A stretch of DNA of 7,118 nucleotides, from the NCBI GenBank assembly GCA_003452655.1, contig DMNR01000406.1:25236-32353 (forward strand). The letters run 5' to 3'. A model generated the notes under the pieces. The model was not told the origin of the DNA. It saw only the letters and a list, made by a program, of their open reading frames with translations, and did not search any database. The translations under genes and the position numbers were made by a program. Shown here piece by piece: positions 1 to 6,251 of the stretch. The number at the start of each line of letters is the position of its first letter. Within the stretch, counting starts at the first letter, position 1. This DNA is from Actinomycetota bacterium (GTDB taxonomy: Bacteria > Actinomycetota > Actinomycetes > S36-B12 > UBA10799).

Positions 1-24
1 CAGCCAAGTCGAAGTGATCGTCTT

Positions 25-990
25 GTGGTGCGACCGCGGCGCCTGCGACGTTCGAGTGCACTGCGTCGCCTAGTTGCCGAGACCCGCCTGCACCCGTCGG
101 ACCTGGTGTTGCCGATGTTCTATCGGGAAGGGTTGGTCAGTCCGAAGGCAATCCCATCGATGCCTGGCGTTGTTCAGCACACCGAGGACTCATTGCGCGG
201 CGCGGTCAATGACGCTGCAGCTGCCGGTGTCGGCGGCATCATGCTATTCGCGGTTCCCGAGAAGCGCGATGAGCAAGGTTCTGGAGCCACCGATCCCGAT
301 GGAGCGCTCAACTTCGCGGTTCGGACCGTGCTGGAAGAAGTGGGCGACACCACCGTCGTTATGGCCGACCTCTGCCTCGATGAATTCACATCCCACGGCC
401 ATTGTGGGGTGCTCGATGACGATGGTTCGGTCGACAATGATGCGACGCTCGAGCGCTATCGGGACATGGCAGTCTCGCTCGCGCAGGCAGGTGCGCACGT
501 CGTCGGTACGAGCGGGATGATGGATGGTCAAGTGGGCGCGGTTCGAAGCTCACTAGATGACAGCGGGTACTTCGACACAGCGATCCTGGCGTACGCCGCC
601 AAGTACGCCTCGGCGTTCTACGGCCCCTTCCGCGACGCCGTCGATTCTCAACTTCAGGGTGATCGTGAGAGCTATCAGCAGAATCCGGCGAACCGGCGGG
701 AATCTGCGTTGGAGGTTGCACTCGACGTTGCCGAGGGCGCTGACATGATCATGGTGAAGCCAGCGCTGCCCTACCTCGATGTCCTAGCCGATGTGGCGGC
801 GTCTGTCGATGTCCCAGTTGTCGCGTACCAAGTGTCGGGCGAGTTCGCGATGATTGAAGCGGCCGCGTCCAATGGTTGGTTGGACCGTGAGCGTGCCATC
901 ACTGAATCCCTGCTAGCGATCAAGCGTGCCGGTGCAGACATCATCCTCAGCTACTTCGCGCTGGAAGCCGCTCTGCGTCTGCGCGCCTAG
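25..990 (+). CDS. hemB: Porphobilinogen synthase (delta-aminolevulinic acid dehydratase), 5' end uncertain
   Basis: A cytosolic heme-pathway enzyme that condenses two 5-aminolevulinate molecules into porphobilinogen. The 321 residues cover nearly the whole family length of about 325. The two Schiff-base lysines are visible: K193 in [13 protein letters not shown] and K245 in [13 protein letters not shown], which fits the family signature G-x-D-x-hydrophobic-K-P. The metal-site segment is [14 protein letters not shown], with C117, D119 and C127; the E. coli zinc enzyme has three cysteines at these places. T162 in [10 protein letters not shown] stands where most homologues have proline. The frame is open to base 1, so the start could be further left; GTG 25 (or GTG 28) is the first start seen and has only a weak ribosome site. 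A TGA at 15-17 in another frame could end an upstream gene, which would favour 25. hemL follows after 19 bases. Function is near certain; only the start is in doubt. Confidence 0.95.
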   Translation: MVRPRRLRRSSALRRLVAETRLHPSDLVLPMFYREGLVSPKAIPSMPGVVQHTEDSLRGAVNDAAAAGVGGIMLFAVPEKRDEQGSGATDPDGALNFAVRTVLEEVGDTTVVMADLCLDEFTSHGHCGVLDDDGSVDNDATLERYRDMAVSLAQAGAHVVGTSGMMDGQVGAVRSSLDDSGYFDTAILAYAAKYASAFYGPFRDAVDSQLQGDRESYQQNPANRRESALEVALDVAEGADMIMVKPALPYLDVLADVAASVDVPVVAYQVSGEFAMIEAAASNGWLDRERAITESLLAIKRAGADIILSYFALEAALRLRA

Positions 991-998
991 CCCAACGT

Positions 999-1005
999 AG
1001 GGTGG
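999..1005 (+). promoter_or_regulatory. Ribosome binding site for hemL
   Basis: AGGGTGG lies 4 bases before the GTG at 1010. It supports this non-ATG start, which also places the family's N-terminal motif ([12 protein letters not shown]) at residues 20-31, as usual. The site sits in the 19-base hemB-hemL gap, so both genes are probably read from one transcript. Confidence 0.6.
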
Positions 1006-1009
1006 CCCG

Positions 1010-2332
1010 GTGACGCATGACGAGATTCCTCAGAGCGCAGACTGGTTCGCGCGTGGTCAAGCCGTAACCCCGGGCGGCGTCAACTCCCCGGTTCGAGCGT
1101 TTGGCGCAGTGGGTGGAACACCGAGGTTCATGGTGTCCGGCAAAGGCCCGTACGTGACCGACGCAGACGGCAATGAATACGTCGACCTCGTTGGATCGTG
1201 GGGTCCGGCGATCCTCGGGCACGCACATCCCGCTGTTATCGAGTCCGTGACCCACACGGCCGCCCACGGATTGTCGTTCGGTGCCCCGAGTCCTGGCGAG
1301 GTCCTGCTTGCTGAGGAAATCGTGGCGCGAGTGAGGCCCGTTGAGAAAGTGCGCCTCGTCAGTTCTGGGACGGAAGCAACAATGTCGGCGATTAGGCTGG
1401 CACGTGGATTCACGGGTCGCGCGAAGATCATCAAGTTCGCCGGCTGCTATCACGGTCATGGCGATTCCCTCTTGGCCGCGGCCGGTTCCGGCGTCGCCAC
1501 ATTCGCCTTACCCGATTCCCCTGGCGTCACTCCGGCAACGGCAGGGGACACCGTCGTCCTGCCGTACAACGACATCGCAGCAGTCCGAGCCGCGTTTGCG
1601 GAGTTCGGCTCCGAAATCGCCTGCGTCATCACTGAGGCCATCGCGGCGAATATGGGAGTTGTCCCGCCAGCACCGGGGTTCAATGAAGAACTCGCACGGT
1701 TAAACCGCGACAATGGTTCATTGTTGATCTTTGACGAGGTTATGACCGGTTTCCGTGTTTCGCGGGCGGGTTGGTACGGAATCGAAGCAACGGCACAGGG
1801 GTGGGCACCGGACCTATTAACTTTCGGCAAGGTGATGGGCGGTGGGCTACCCGCGGCCGCCTTCGGTGGACGAGCTGATGTGATGGATCACCTGGCGCCG
1901 CTCGGTCCGGTTTACCAGGCAGGAACTCTGTCCGGCAACCCGGTGGCCGTCGCCGCTGGACTGACCACCCTGCAGCATTGCGACGAGGATCTTTACGCGC
2001 GATTGGATGCAGCGGCCCAGACCGTTGGGGCTTTGGCTAGCGAAGCACTGACGGCCGAGGGTGTTTCGCATCAACTCCAGACTGGCGGCAACCTCTTCAG
2101 CATTTTCTTCACCGACGAGCCTGTTGTTGACTACGCTTCGGCGAAGGCACAGCAGGCATGGCGGTATCCCCCGTTCTTCCACGCCATGCTGGACGCAGGG
2201 GTTTCGCTACCGCCGTCAGTTTACGAATCCTGGTTCGTGTCGGGAGCTCACGACGGCCGTGCGATTGAGAGGATCGCTGCGGCACTACCGGCGGCGGCCC
2301 GCGCTGCGGCGGCGGCTTCGCCACCTGCCTAG
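1010..2332 (+). CDS. hemL: Glutamate-1-semialdehyde 2,1-aminomutase
   Basis: A cytosolic PLP enzyme that converts glutamate-1-semialdehyde to 5-aminolevulinate, the last step of the C5 route and the source of HemB's substrate. The 440 residues form a fold-type I aminotransferase. Visible motifs are [12 protein letters not shown] (20-31), [15 protein letters not shown] (118-132), [10 protein letters not shown] (146-155), and FDEVMTGFR (241-249), where D242 should contact the PLP ring nitrogen. The PLP lysine is K274 in [11 protein letters not shown], and the GSAM-type loop [11 protein letters not shown] spans 301-311. This loop and the aminomutase N-terminus distinguish it from other class III aminotransferases. 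ANMGVVPP (213-220) follows an EAIA stretch where E. coli has EPVA. The C-terminus (about 422-440) is unusually alanine-rich. GTG start, supported by AGGGTGG. Three leucine TTA codons are present (near 1508, 1700 and 1817). Confidence 0.96.
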   Translation: MTHDEIPQSADWFARGQAVTPGGVNSPVRAFGAVGGTPRFMVSGKGPYVTDADGNEYVDLVGSWGPAILGHAHPAVIESVTHTAAHGLSFGAPSPGEVLLAEEIVARVRPVEKVRLVSSGTEATMSAIRLARGFTGRAKIIKFAGCYHGHGDSLLAAAGSGVATFALPDSPGVTPATAGDTVVLPYNDIAAVRAAFAEFGSEIACVITEAIAANMGVVPPAPGFNEELARLNRDNGSLLIFDEVMTGFRVSRAGWYGIEATAQGWAPDLLTFGKVMGGGLPAAAFGGRADVMDHLAPLGPVYQAGTLSGNPVAVAAGLTTLQHCDEDLYARLDAAAQTVGALASEALTAEGVSHQLQTGGNLFSIFFTDEPVVDYASAKAQQAWRYPPFFHAMLDAGVSLPPSVYESWFVSGAHDGRAIERIAAALPAAARAAAAASPPA

Positions 2333-2386
2333 CAATCCCCACCACGACCACTGATCCGACTGACAACGAGTGAGACGGGAACACAC

Positions 2387-3028
2387 ATGACCGAGCAGAC
2401 GATCGTCCACCTGATGCGCCATGGTGAGGTCTACAACCCTGACAAGATCCTCTACGGACGCCTGCCCGGATTCGTGCTGTCCGATCTTGGTCACGAAATG
2501 GCAGCCAAGGTCGCCGACACGATCAAGGATCGCGACATCGTCGAGATCTGGGCATCGCCGCTCGAGCGAGCCCAGCAAACGGCCGCGCCGACGGCAGAGG
2601 CGAAGGGCCTCGACATCCTCACCGATGACCGGATCATCGAGGCGGACAACGTATTCGAAGGCGAGCGGGTGTCGGTGGGCGACGGCGTGCTGCGGCAGCC
2701 GAAATCTTGGCGGTACCTGTACGACCCCTTCAAGCCGTCATGGGGCGAGCCGTACAAAGAAGTTGCATCGCGAATGAAGAGCGCCGTTGATTCGGCCCGT
2801 GAAGCCGCCCGCGGACACGAGATCTTGCTTGTGAGCCATCAACTACCGGTGTGGGTTTCGCGGTTGGACTTCGAGAATCGGCGCCTCTGGCATGACCCGC
2901 GCCACCGCCAGTGCAACCTCGCATCTTTGACGTCGTTGGCTTTCGAGGGCGACGAACTTAAAGCGATTGTCTACACCGAACCTGCGGCTGACCTCGTGGC
3001 CAAGGCGCAGAAGGGTGCTGGAGCCTGA
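2387..3028 (+). CDS. Histidine phosphatase family protein (phosphoglycerate-mutase-like), substrate unknown
   Basis: A 213-residue protein of the histidine phosphatase (branch 1) superfamily, probably cytosolic: there is no signal peptide or membrane segment. The catalytic set is complete: LMRHGEVYNP at 9-18 with R11 and the phosphate-accepting H12, R61 in SPLERAQQT (57-65), an acidic residue probably E85 (IIEADNVFEGE), and H151 in VSHQLPV. An insert rich in W, Y and P (about 104-125, including WRYLYDPFKPSWGEPY) between E85 and H151 probably forms the substrate lid. The ATG at 2387 is 54 bases after hemL, and the gene ends 2 bases before the ResA-like gene. A homologue sits at the same place in M. 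tuberculosis (Rv0525, from memory), so linkage to heme and cytochrome c genes is conserved in actinobacteria. It is not a clear glycolytic phosphoglycerate mutase: it is shorter than the roughly 250-residue dPGM enzymes. The physiological substrate cannot be read from sequence. Confidence 0.9.
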   Translation: MTEQTIVHLMRHGEVYNPDKILYGRLPGFVLSDLGHEMAAKVADTIKDRDIVEIWASPLERAQQTAAPTAEAKGLDILTDDRIIEADNVFEGERVSVGDGVLRQPKSWRYLYDPFKPSWGEPYKEVASRMKSAVDSAREAARGHEILLVSHQLPVWVSRLDFENRRLWHDPRHRQCNLASLTSLAFEGDELKAIVYTEPAADLVAKAQKGAGA

Positions 3029-3030
3029 CC

Positions 3031-3675
3031 ATGCGGGGGATTTCGATGAGCGGTTCGGTTACCGGCGGTGCTGGGGCACTGCGCGCGCGGCCGAGAGTTC
3101 TCGTTGCAGTCCTCGCTTTGCTCACGTTCAGCGCCTTGCTTGCAGGGTGCAGTTCGTCATCGAGTCAGACCAATTCGTCATCGCAATCCCGGTTCGTCGC
3201 CGGTGATGGTTCGCTGGTGCTCTTGCCACCTGATCAACGTCAACCCGCGCCCGATATCACCGGCACGACGTTCACGGATCAGCCCTTCGCCCTCAACGCC
3301 TACCGGGGCAAGGTCGTCGCGCTCAATGTCTGGGCCTCCTGGTGTGCCCCCTGTCGCGCAGAGGCTCCCGCGTTGAATCAGGTATCTCGTGAGCTCGAAC
3401 CTGCCGGAGTCCAGTTCATCGGGCTCAACACGCGAGACTCGAAAGCATCGGCCGAGGCCTTCATCCAACGCTTCGAAGTGCCGTATCCCAACGTGTGGGA
3501 CCCAGATGCTGCACTGCAACTCGCGTTCCGCGACTCGCTTCCCCCTCAAGCCATCCCTTCGACTGTCTTGGTGGACAAACAAGGTCGGGTCGCCGGCCGG
3601 GTGCTGGGCGAGGTTGATCGCACGCAGCTGCGACAGGTACTGACCGAGCTGGCCGCTGAACCAGCGGGCCAGTAG
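3031..3675 (+). CDS. resA: ResA/TlpA-like thioredoxin-fold lipoprotein (cytochrome c maturation)
   Basis: A membrane-anchored extracytoplasmic thiol-disulfide reductase, expected to reduce the CXXCH cysteines of apocytochrome c using electrons from CcdA. The 214 residues begin with a lipoprotein signal: basic RARPR (18-22), a hydrophobic core (23-38) and lipobox LLAGC with C40 as the lipidated cysteine. A serine-rich tether (41-53) follows. The AhpC/TSA-thioredoxin domain runs from about 72 to 208, with the redox site WASWCAPC (C105, C108) and the cis-proline at P176 in QAIPSTVLVD. The ATG at 3031 is 2 bases after the phosphatase stop, with GGAG 7 bases upstream. A second in-frame ATG at 3046 also has a purine-rich site (GGGGGA) and would leave the signal peptide intact. 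The ccdA-resB-ccsB neighbours identify the role as ResA rather than a general TlpA; the symbol rests partly on that context. Confidence 0.92.
   Translation: MRGISMSGSVTGGAGALRARPRVLVAVLALLTFSALLAGCSSSSSQTNSSSQSRFVAGDGSLVLLPPDQRQPAPDITGTTFTDQPFALNAYRGKVVALNVWASWCAPCRAEAPALNQVSRELEPAGVQFIGLNTRDSKASAEAFIQRFEVPYPNVWDPDAALQLAFRDSLPPQAIPSTVLVDKQGRVAGRVLGEVDRTQLRQVLTELAAEPAGQ
3035..3040 (+). promoter_or_regulatory. Possible ribosome binding site for an alternative resA start at 3046
   Basis: GGGGGA ends 5 bases before the in-frame ATG at 3046, inside the first codons of the longer form. It competes with the start at 3031, which has GGAG at 3020-3023. Sequence alone does not settle the choice; both forms keep the signal peptide and lipobox. 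Confidence 0.3.
3153..3183 (+). repeat. Short in-frame direct repeat in the serine linker of the ResA-like gene
   Basis: TTCGTCATCG occurs at 3153-3162 and again at 3174-3183, exactly 21 bases (7 codons) apart and in the same frame. It encodes part of the serine tether just after the lipidated cysteine. Such a repeat could arise by local duplication and would let the tether change length without a frameshift. Confidence 0.55.
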
Positions 3676-3691
3676 AACGACGAATAGCGTC

Positions 3692-4480
3692 ATGTTCGCG
3701 AACACCGTCGATGCCCTGAGCTCAGTGACCCAGACAGTCACCAGCGGCTCGTTGTTTCTCGCGATTCCACTCGCCCTGGCCGCCGGCCTAATTTCGTTCC
3801 TCTCCCCATGCGTGCTTCCGTTGGTGCCGGGCTATCTGTCCTACATCACTGGCCTAACGGGTGCCGAGATCGCCAGCGAGGATGGCCAACTCGACGCCCG
3901 CGGGCGCTCCCGCATCGTGATCGGCTGCGCTCTGTTCGTCGCGGGTTTCAGCGTCGTGTTTATCGCTCTTGGCGCTGCATTTGGTGCAGTCAGCGGCTGG
4001 CTGCTGGAGTACCAAACGACGATCCAACGTGTTCTCGGCCTCATGGTCATCGTCCTGGGACTAATGTTTGGTGGTTGGATCCCCGGTCTGCAACGGGAGT
4101 GGCGTATCCACAAAGCTCCCACCTACGGCCTGTGGGGAGCGCCGCTGCTCGGATTCCTCTTTGGATTGGGATGGACGCCCTGCATCGGCCCCACTCTCTC
4201 GGCCGTCCTGAGTCTTGCCGTCAACGAAGGCAGTGCTATCCGCGGCGCGATCCTGAGCTTGGCTTACTGTGTTGGTTTAGGAATCCCGTTTGTCATCGTG
4301 GGACTCGCATTCGGTCGCGCCGCAGGAGCATTGAAATGGGTTCGCAGCCACTACTTGCTCATCATGCGGATCGGCGGCGGCATGTTGGTGCTTGTGGGAC
4401 TGTTGTTGGTGACGGGATTGTGGGATCAGTTGACCATCACACTGCGCGTGTGGGCCGGGGGATTTGAGGTGCCGATCTAG
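3692..4480 (+). CDS. ccdA: Cytochrome c biogenesis protein CcdA (membrane thiol-disulfide electron carrier)
   Basis: An integral membrane protein of the DsbD/CcdA family that passes reducing equivalents from cytoplasmic thioredoxin to the extracytoplasmic ResA-like protein. The 262 residues have six likely membrane segments, at about 21-44, 76-99, 112-132, 146-172, 185-208 and 222-243. The two redox cysteines lie in the two half-repeats of the family: C40 in FLSPCVLPLVPGYLSY and C164 in GWTPCIGPTLSAVL. Another cysteine pair, C79 and C193, lies in membrane segments and is probably not catalytic. The start used is ATG 3692, 16 bases after the ResA-like gene. I see no strong ribosome site there, so translation may depend on coupling. 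GTG 3725 is an in-frame alternative that keeps the first membrane segment. The stop codon shares its last base with the resB start. One leucine TTA codon lies near 4277. Confidence 0.95.
   Translation: MFANTVDALSSVTQTVTSGSLFLAIPLALAAGLISFLSPCVLPLVPGYLSYITGLTGAEIASEDGQLDARGRSRIVIGCALFVAGFSVVFIALGAAFGAVSGWLLEYQTTIQRVLGLMVIVLGLMFGGWIPGLQREWRIHKAPTYGLWGAPLLGFLFGLGWTPCIGPTLSAVLSLAVNEGSAIRGAILSLAYCVGLGIPFVIVGLAFGRAAGALKWVRSHYLLIMRIGGGMLVLVGLLLVTGLWDQLTITLRVWAGGFEVPI
4466..4471 (+). promoter_or_regulatory. Ribosome binding site for resB, with TAGTG stop/start overlap
   Basis: GAGGTG lies within the last codons of ccdA, 8 bases before the resB GTG. The ccdA stop (TAG 4478-4480) overlaps that GTG by one base, an arrangement typical of translational coupling. 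This supports GTG 4480 as the resB start. Confidence 0.6.
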
Positions 4481-6153
4481 TGGCTTTCACAGACACTGAG
4501 CCTCGAGGTGAATCCCCTGAGGAACTCTCCGATGACTTAAGCACCGCCCCTAAGAATGACCTCCCGCCCGATGGGATGAAGATCGGGTTTACCGGCTGGC
4601 TGCGGTGGATGTGGCGGCAACTGACCAGCATGCGCACAGCACTTTTGCTGCTCTTCCTCCTCGCGATTGCGAGCATTCCGGGCTCAGTGTTGCCGCAGCG
4701 TCCGGTCGACCCATCGAAGGTCAACCAGTACCTCACGGAGAACCCGGGCCTCGGGAAGTTCTTCGACGCCATCGGCCTCTTCAACGTTTTCTCGGCGCCG
4801 TGGTACGTAGCCGTGTATCTCCTGCTGTGCATCTCACTGGCAGGGTGCATCGTCCCCCGCGCACGTTTGCACTGGAAGGCGATGCGTGCTCAGCCGCCGC
4901 GTGCACCGTCTCGGTTAACCAGGCTTCCTGAGTCCGCCTCGTGGCAGACCGACACGGCTTCGACGTCCCCACAGCAGATCCTCGAGTTGACGGCTGACGA
5001 TCTGCGCAGTCGACGTTGGCGAGTGCGCACACAGGCCTTTGACGACAAGACCGGATGGGTCTCAGCCGAGAAGGGCTACCTGCGCGAGACGGGCAACCTG
5101 CTGTTCCACATTTCCCTACTTGCGCTGCTGTTTGCGGTGGCCTACGGCGGCATGTTTGGCTGGCGCGGGCAGGCACTGGTCATTGAGGGGGAGTCATTCA
5201 CCGACACCATCACTCAATACGACTCGTTCAAATCAGGCCAGCAAGTGAATGTGGGTGACCTGCCGCCGTTCTCGTTCACGCTCGACGACTTCCGGGTGAG
5301 CTACCAGGAAGAGGGCGAACAACAGGGCGCTCCCCGTTCGTTCGAGGCAGACGTGACGTACCGATCGGAGCCCGGCGGTACCCCGGGGCAGCAGACGGTT
5401 CAGGTCAACTCGCCTCTTGAGGTTGACGGGGCGAAGGCGTTCCTCGTGGGTCACGGCTACGCACCGGTGATCCAGGTCAAGAACGCGCAAGGAAAAGTGG
5501 TCTACGACGCTCCCACGGTGTTCTTGCCGGTGGATGGAAACTTCACCTCGAATGGCATTGTGAAGATGCCTGACAACGATCCGCAGTTGGCGTTCCAGGC
5601 GATTTTCACTCCGACGACAGCGCTTGATGCGACCCGCGGGCCGCACTCGACGTTCCCCGCGGCGAACGATCCGGCGGTGTTCTTGTCGGCGTGGAAGGGA
5701 AACCTGGGGCTTGATAACGGTGTACCCCAAAGCGTCTACAAGCTCGACACCACGAACCTGACGAAGCTTGGGCTCAAGGGACTGCGACCGGGCGAGACCT
5801 GGACGCTGCCGGAAGGCTTGGGGACCGTGACCTTGACCGGGGTCAAGGAGTACGGGACCTTCGACGTTGCTCACGACCCCGGCAAGGAATTCGCGCTGAT
5901 CGCCGCGATTTTGGCGATTGCCGGGTTGTCCCTGTCGTTGTTCATTCCCCGACGTCGAGTCTGGGTGCGGGTGACGCGATCGAAGACCGGTGGCGACGCG
6001 GCGACTGTCGAGGTGGCTGGCCTGTCGCGAACCGACGAGGCAGGCCTGCGTCCGGCCGTTGATGAACTGGTTGACGCCGTGATGTCGGTCGCACCACCAG
6101 AGCCTGAAACTGCAGACCAGAATGGTGACGACGCCGCGCCGACAGGGAATTAA
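4480..6153 (+). CDS. resB: Cytochrome c biogenesis protein ResB (System II heme lyase subunit)
   Basis: A membrane partner of CcsB in the System II complex that exports heme and attaches it to apocytochrome c. The 557 residues contain an acidic cytoplasmic N-terminus (1-38), membrane segments at about 52-72, 107-126 and 205-226, a large extracytoplasmic domain (about 228-468), a fourth membrane segment (471-490) ending in basic PRRRVWVRV, and a cytoplasmic tail to 557. The third segment carries H210 in GNLLFHISLL, the likely heme-ligand histidine of the family. Two cysteines, C117 and C123, lie in segment two (LLLCISLAGCIVPR). A cysteine of B. subtilis ResB has been reported to bind heme covalently; whether either of these is equivalent is unknown. 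The ResB-type fragment after segment one, GSVLPQRPVDPSKV, is also typical. GTG start, overlapping the ccdA stop by one base. Two leucine TTA codons are present (4537, 4915). Confidence 0.94.
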   Translation: MAFTDTEPRGESPEELSDDLSTAPKNDLPPDGMKIGFTGWLRWMWRQLTSMRTALLLLFLLAIASIPGSVLPQRPVDPSKVNQYLTENPGLGKFFDAIGLFNVFSAPWYVAVYLLLCISLAGCIVPRARLHWKAMRAQPPRAPSRLTRLPESASWQTDTASTSPQQILELTADDLRSRRWRVRTQAFDDKTGWVSAEKGYLRETGNLLFHISLLALLFAVAYGGMFGWRGQALVIEGESFTDTITQYDSFKSGQQVNVGDLPPFSFTLDDFRVSYQEEGEQQGAPRSFEADVTYRSEPGGTPGQQTVQVNSPLEVDGAKAFLVGHGYAPVIQVKNAQGKVVYDAPTVFLPVDGNFTSNGIVKMPDNDPQLAFQAIFTPTTALDATRGPHSTFPAANDPAVFLSAWKGNLGLDNGVPQSVYKLDTTNLTKLGLKGLRPGETWTLPEGLGTVTLTGVKEYGTFDVAHDPGKEFALIAAILAIAGLSLSLFIPRRRVWVRVTRSKTGGDAATVEVAGLSRTDEAGLRPAVDELVDAVMSVAPPEPETADQNGDDAAPTGN

Positions 6154-6251
6154 GCCCACACGGCCCACGTGCGCAGATCACAAGGCACACTAGGGGCGGA
6201 TGCGGGTCGGCGGGCGCGCCGGCACTGACGACGAACGGAGCCCACAGTCAC
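6154..6251 (+). other. resB-ccsB intergenic gap with a short GC-rich hairpin
   Basis: This 98-base gap is the longest non-coding stretch in the window. It contains a possible RNA hairpin: GTCGGCG (6206-6212) can pair with CGCCGGC (6217-6223) over 7 base pairs with one G-U pair and a 4-base loop. No T-run follows, so it is not a standard intrinsic terminator. It lies about 13 bases before the ccsB ribosome site and could affect transcript processing or stability, but this is inference. I find no convincing -35/-10 pair, so an internal promoter is neither shown nor excluded. Confidence 0.4.
6237..6240 (+). promoter_or_regulatory. Candidate ribosome binding site for ccsB
   Basis: GGAG lies 11 bases before the ATG at 6252, which is a rather long spacing. 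It is the best match near this start. No closer in-frame start fits better with the first membrane segment. Confidence 0.4.

Noticed and set aside
1..24. End of an upstream gene (TGA at 15-17 in frame 3)
   Set aside because: Only four codons are visible, too few to support a gene call. It is noted only for its bearing on the hemB start.
947..1459. A 170-residue minus-strand frame opposite the hemB-hemL junction
   Set aside because: It is antisense to conserved HemL motifs, has no recognisable domain, and is typical of shadow frames.
3178..3741. A 187-residue minus-strand frame across the resA-ccdA junction
   Set aside because: It overlaps two genes with clear catalytic motifs. The product shows no family features and there is no sign of a promoter or ribosome site for it.
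3808..4467. A 219-residue plus-strand frame inside ccdA
   Set aside because: It is a second frame of a gene whose CcdA frame has all the redox and membrane motifs. The alternative product is Arg-rich and lacks membrane segments.
5233..6168. A 311-residue open frame on the minus strand opposite resB
   Set aside because: It lies wholly antisense to a well-supported gene. Its product is rich in Arg and His with no recognisable domain, as expected from a reverse frame of GC-rich coding DNA.
6181..6200. A -10-like element (CACACTAG) ahead of ccsB
   Set aside because: There is no matching -35 at proper spacing and the match is weak. It is not enough to call a promoter.
6206..6223. Intrinsic terminator after resB
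   Set aside because: The hairpin is real on paper, but no T-run follows it, and ccsB, the functional partner of resB, continues on the same strand.
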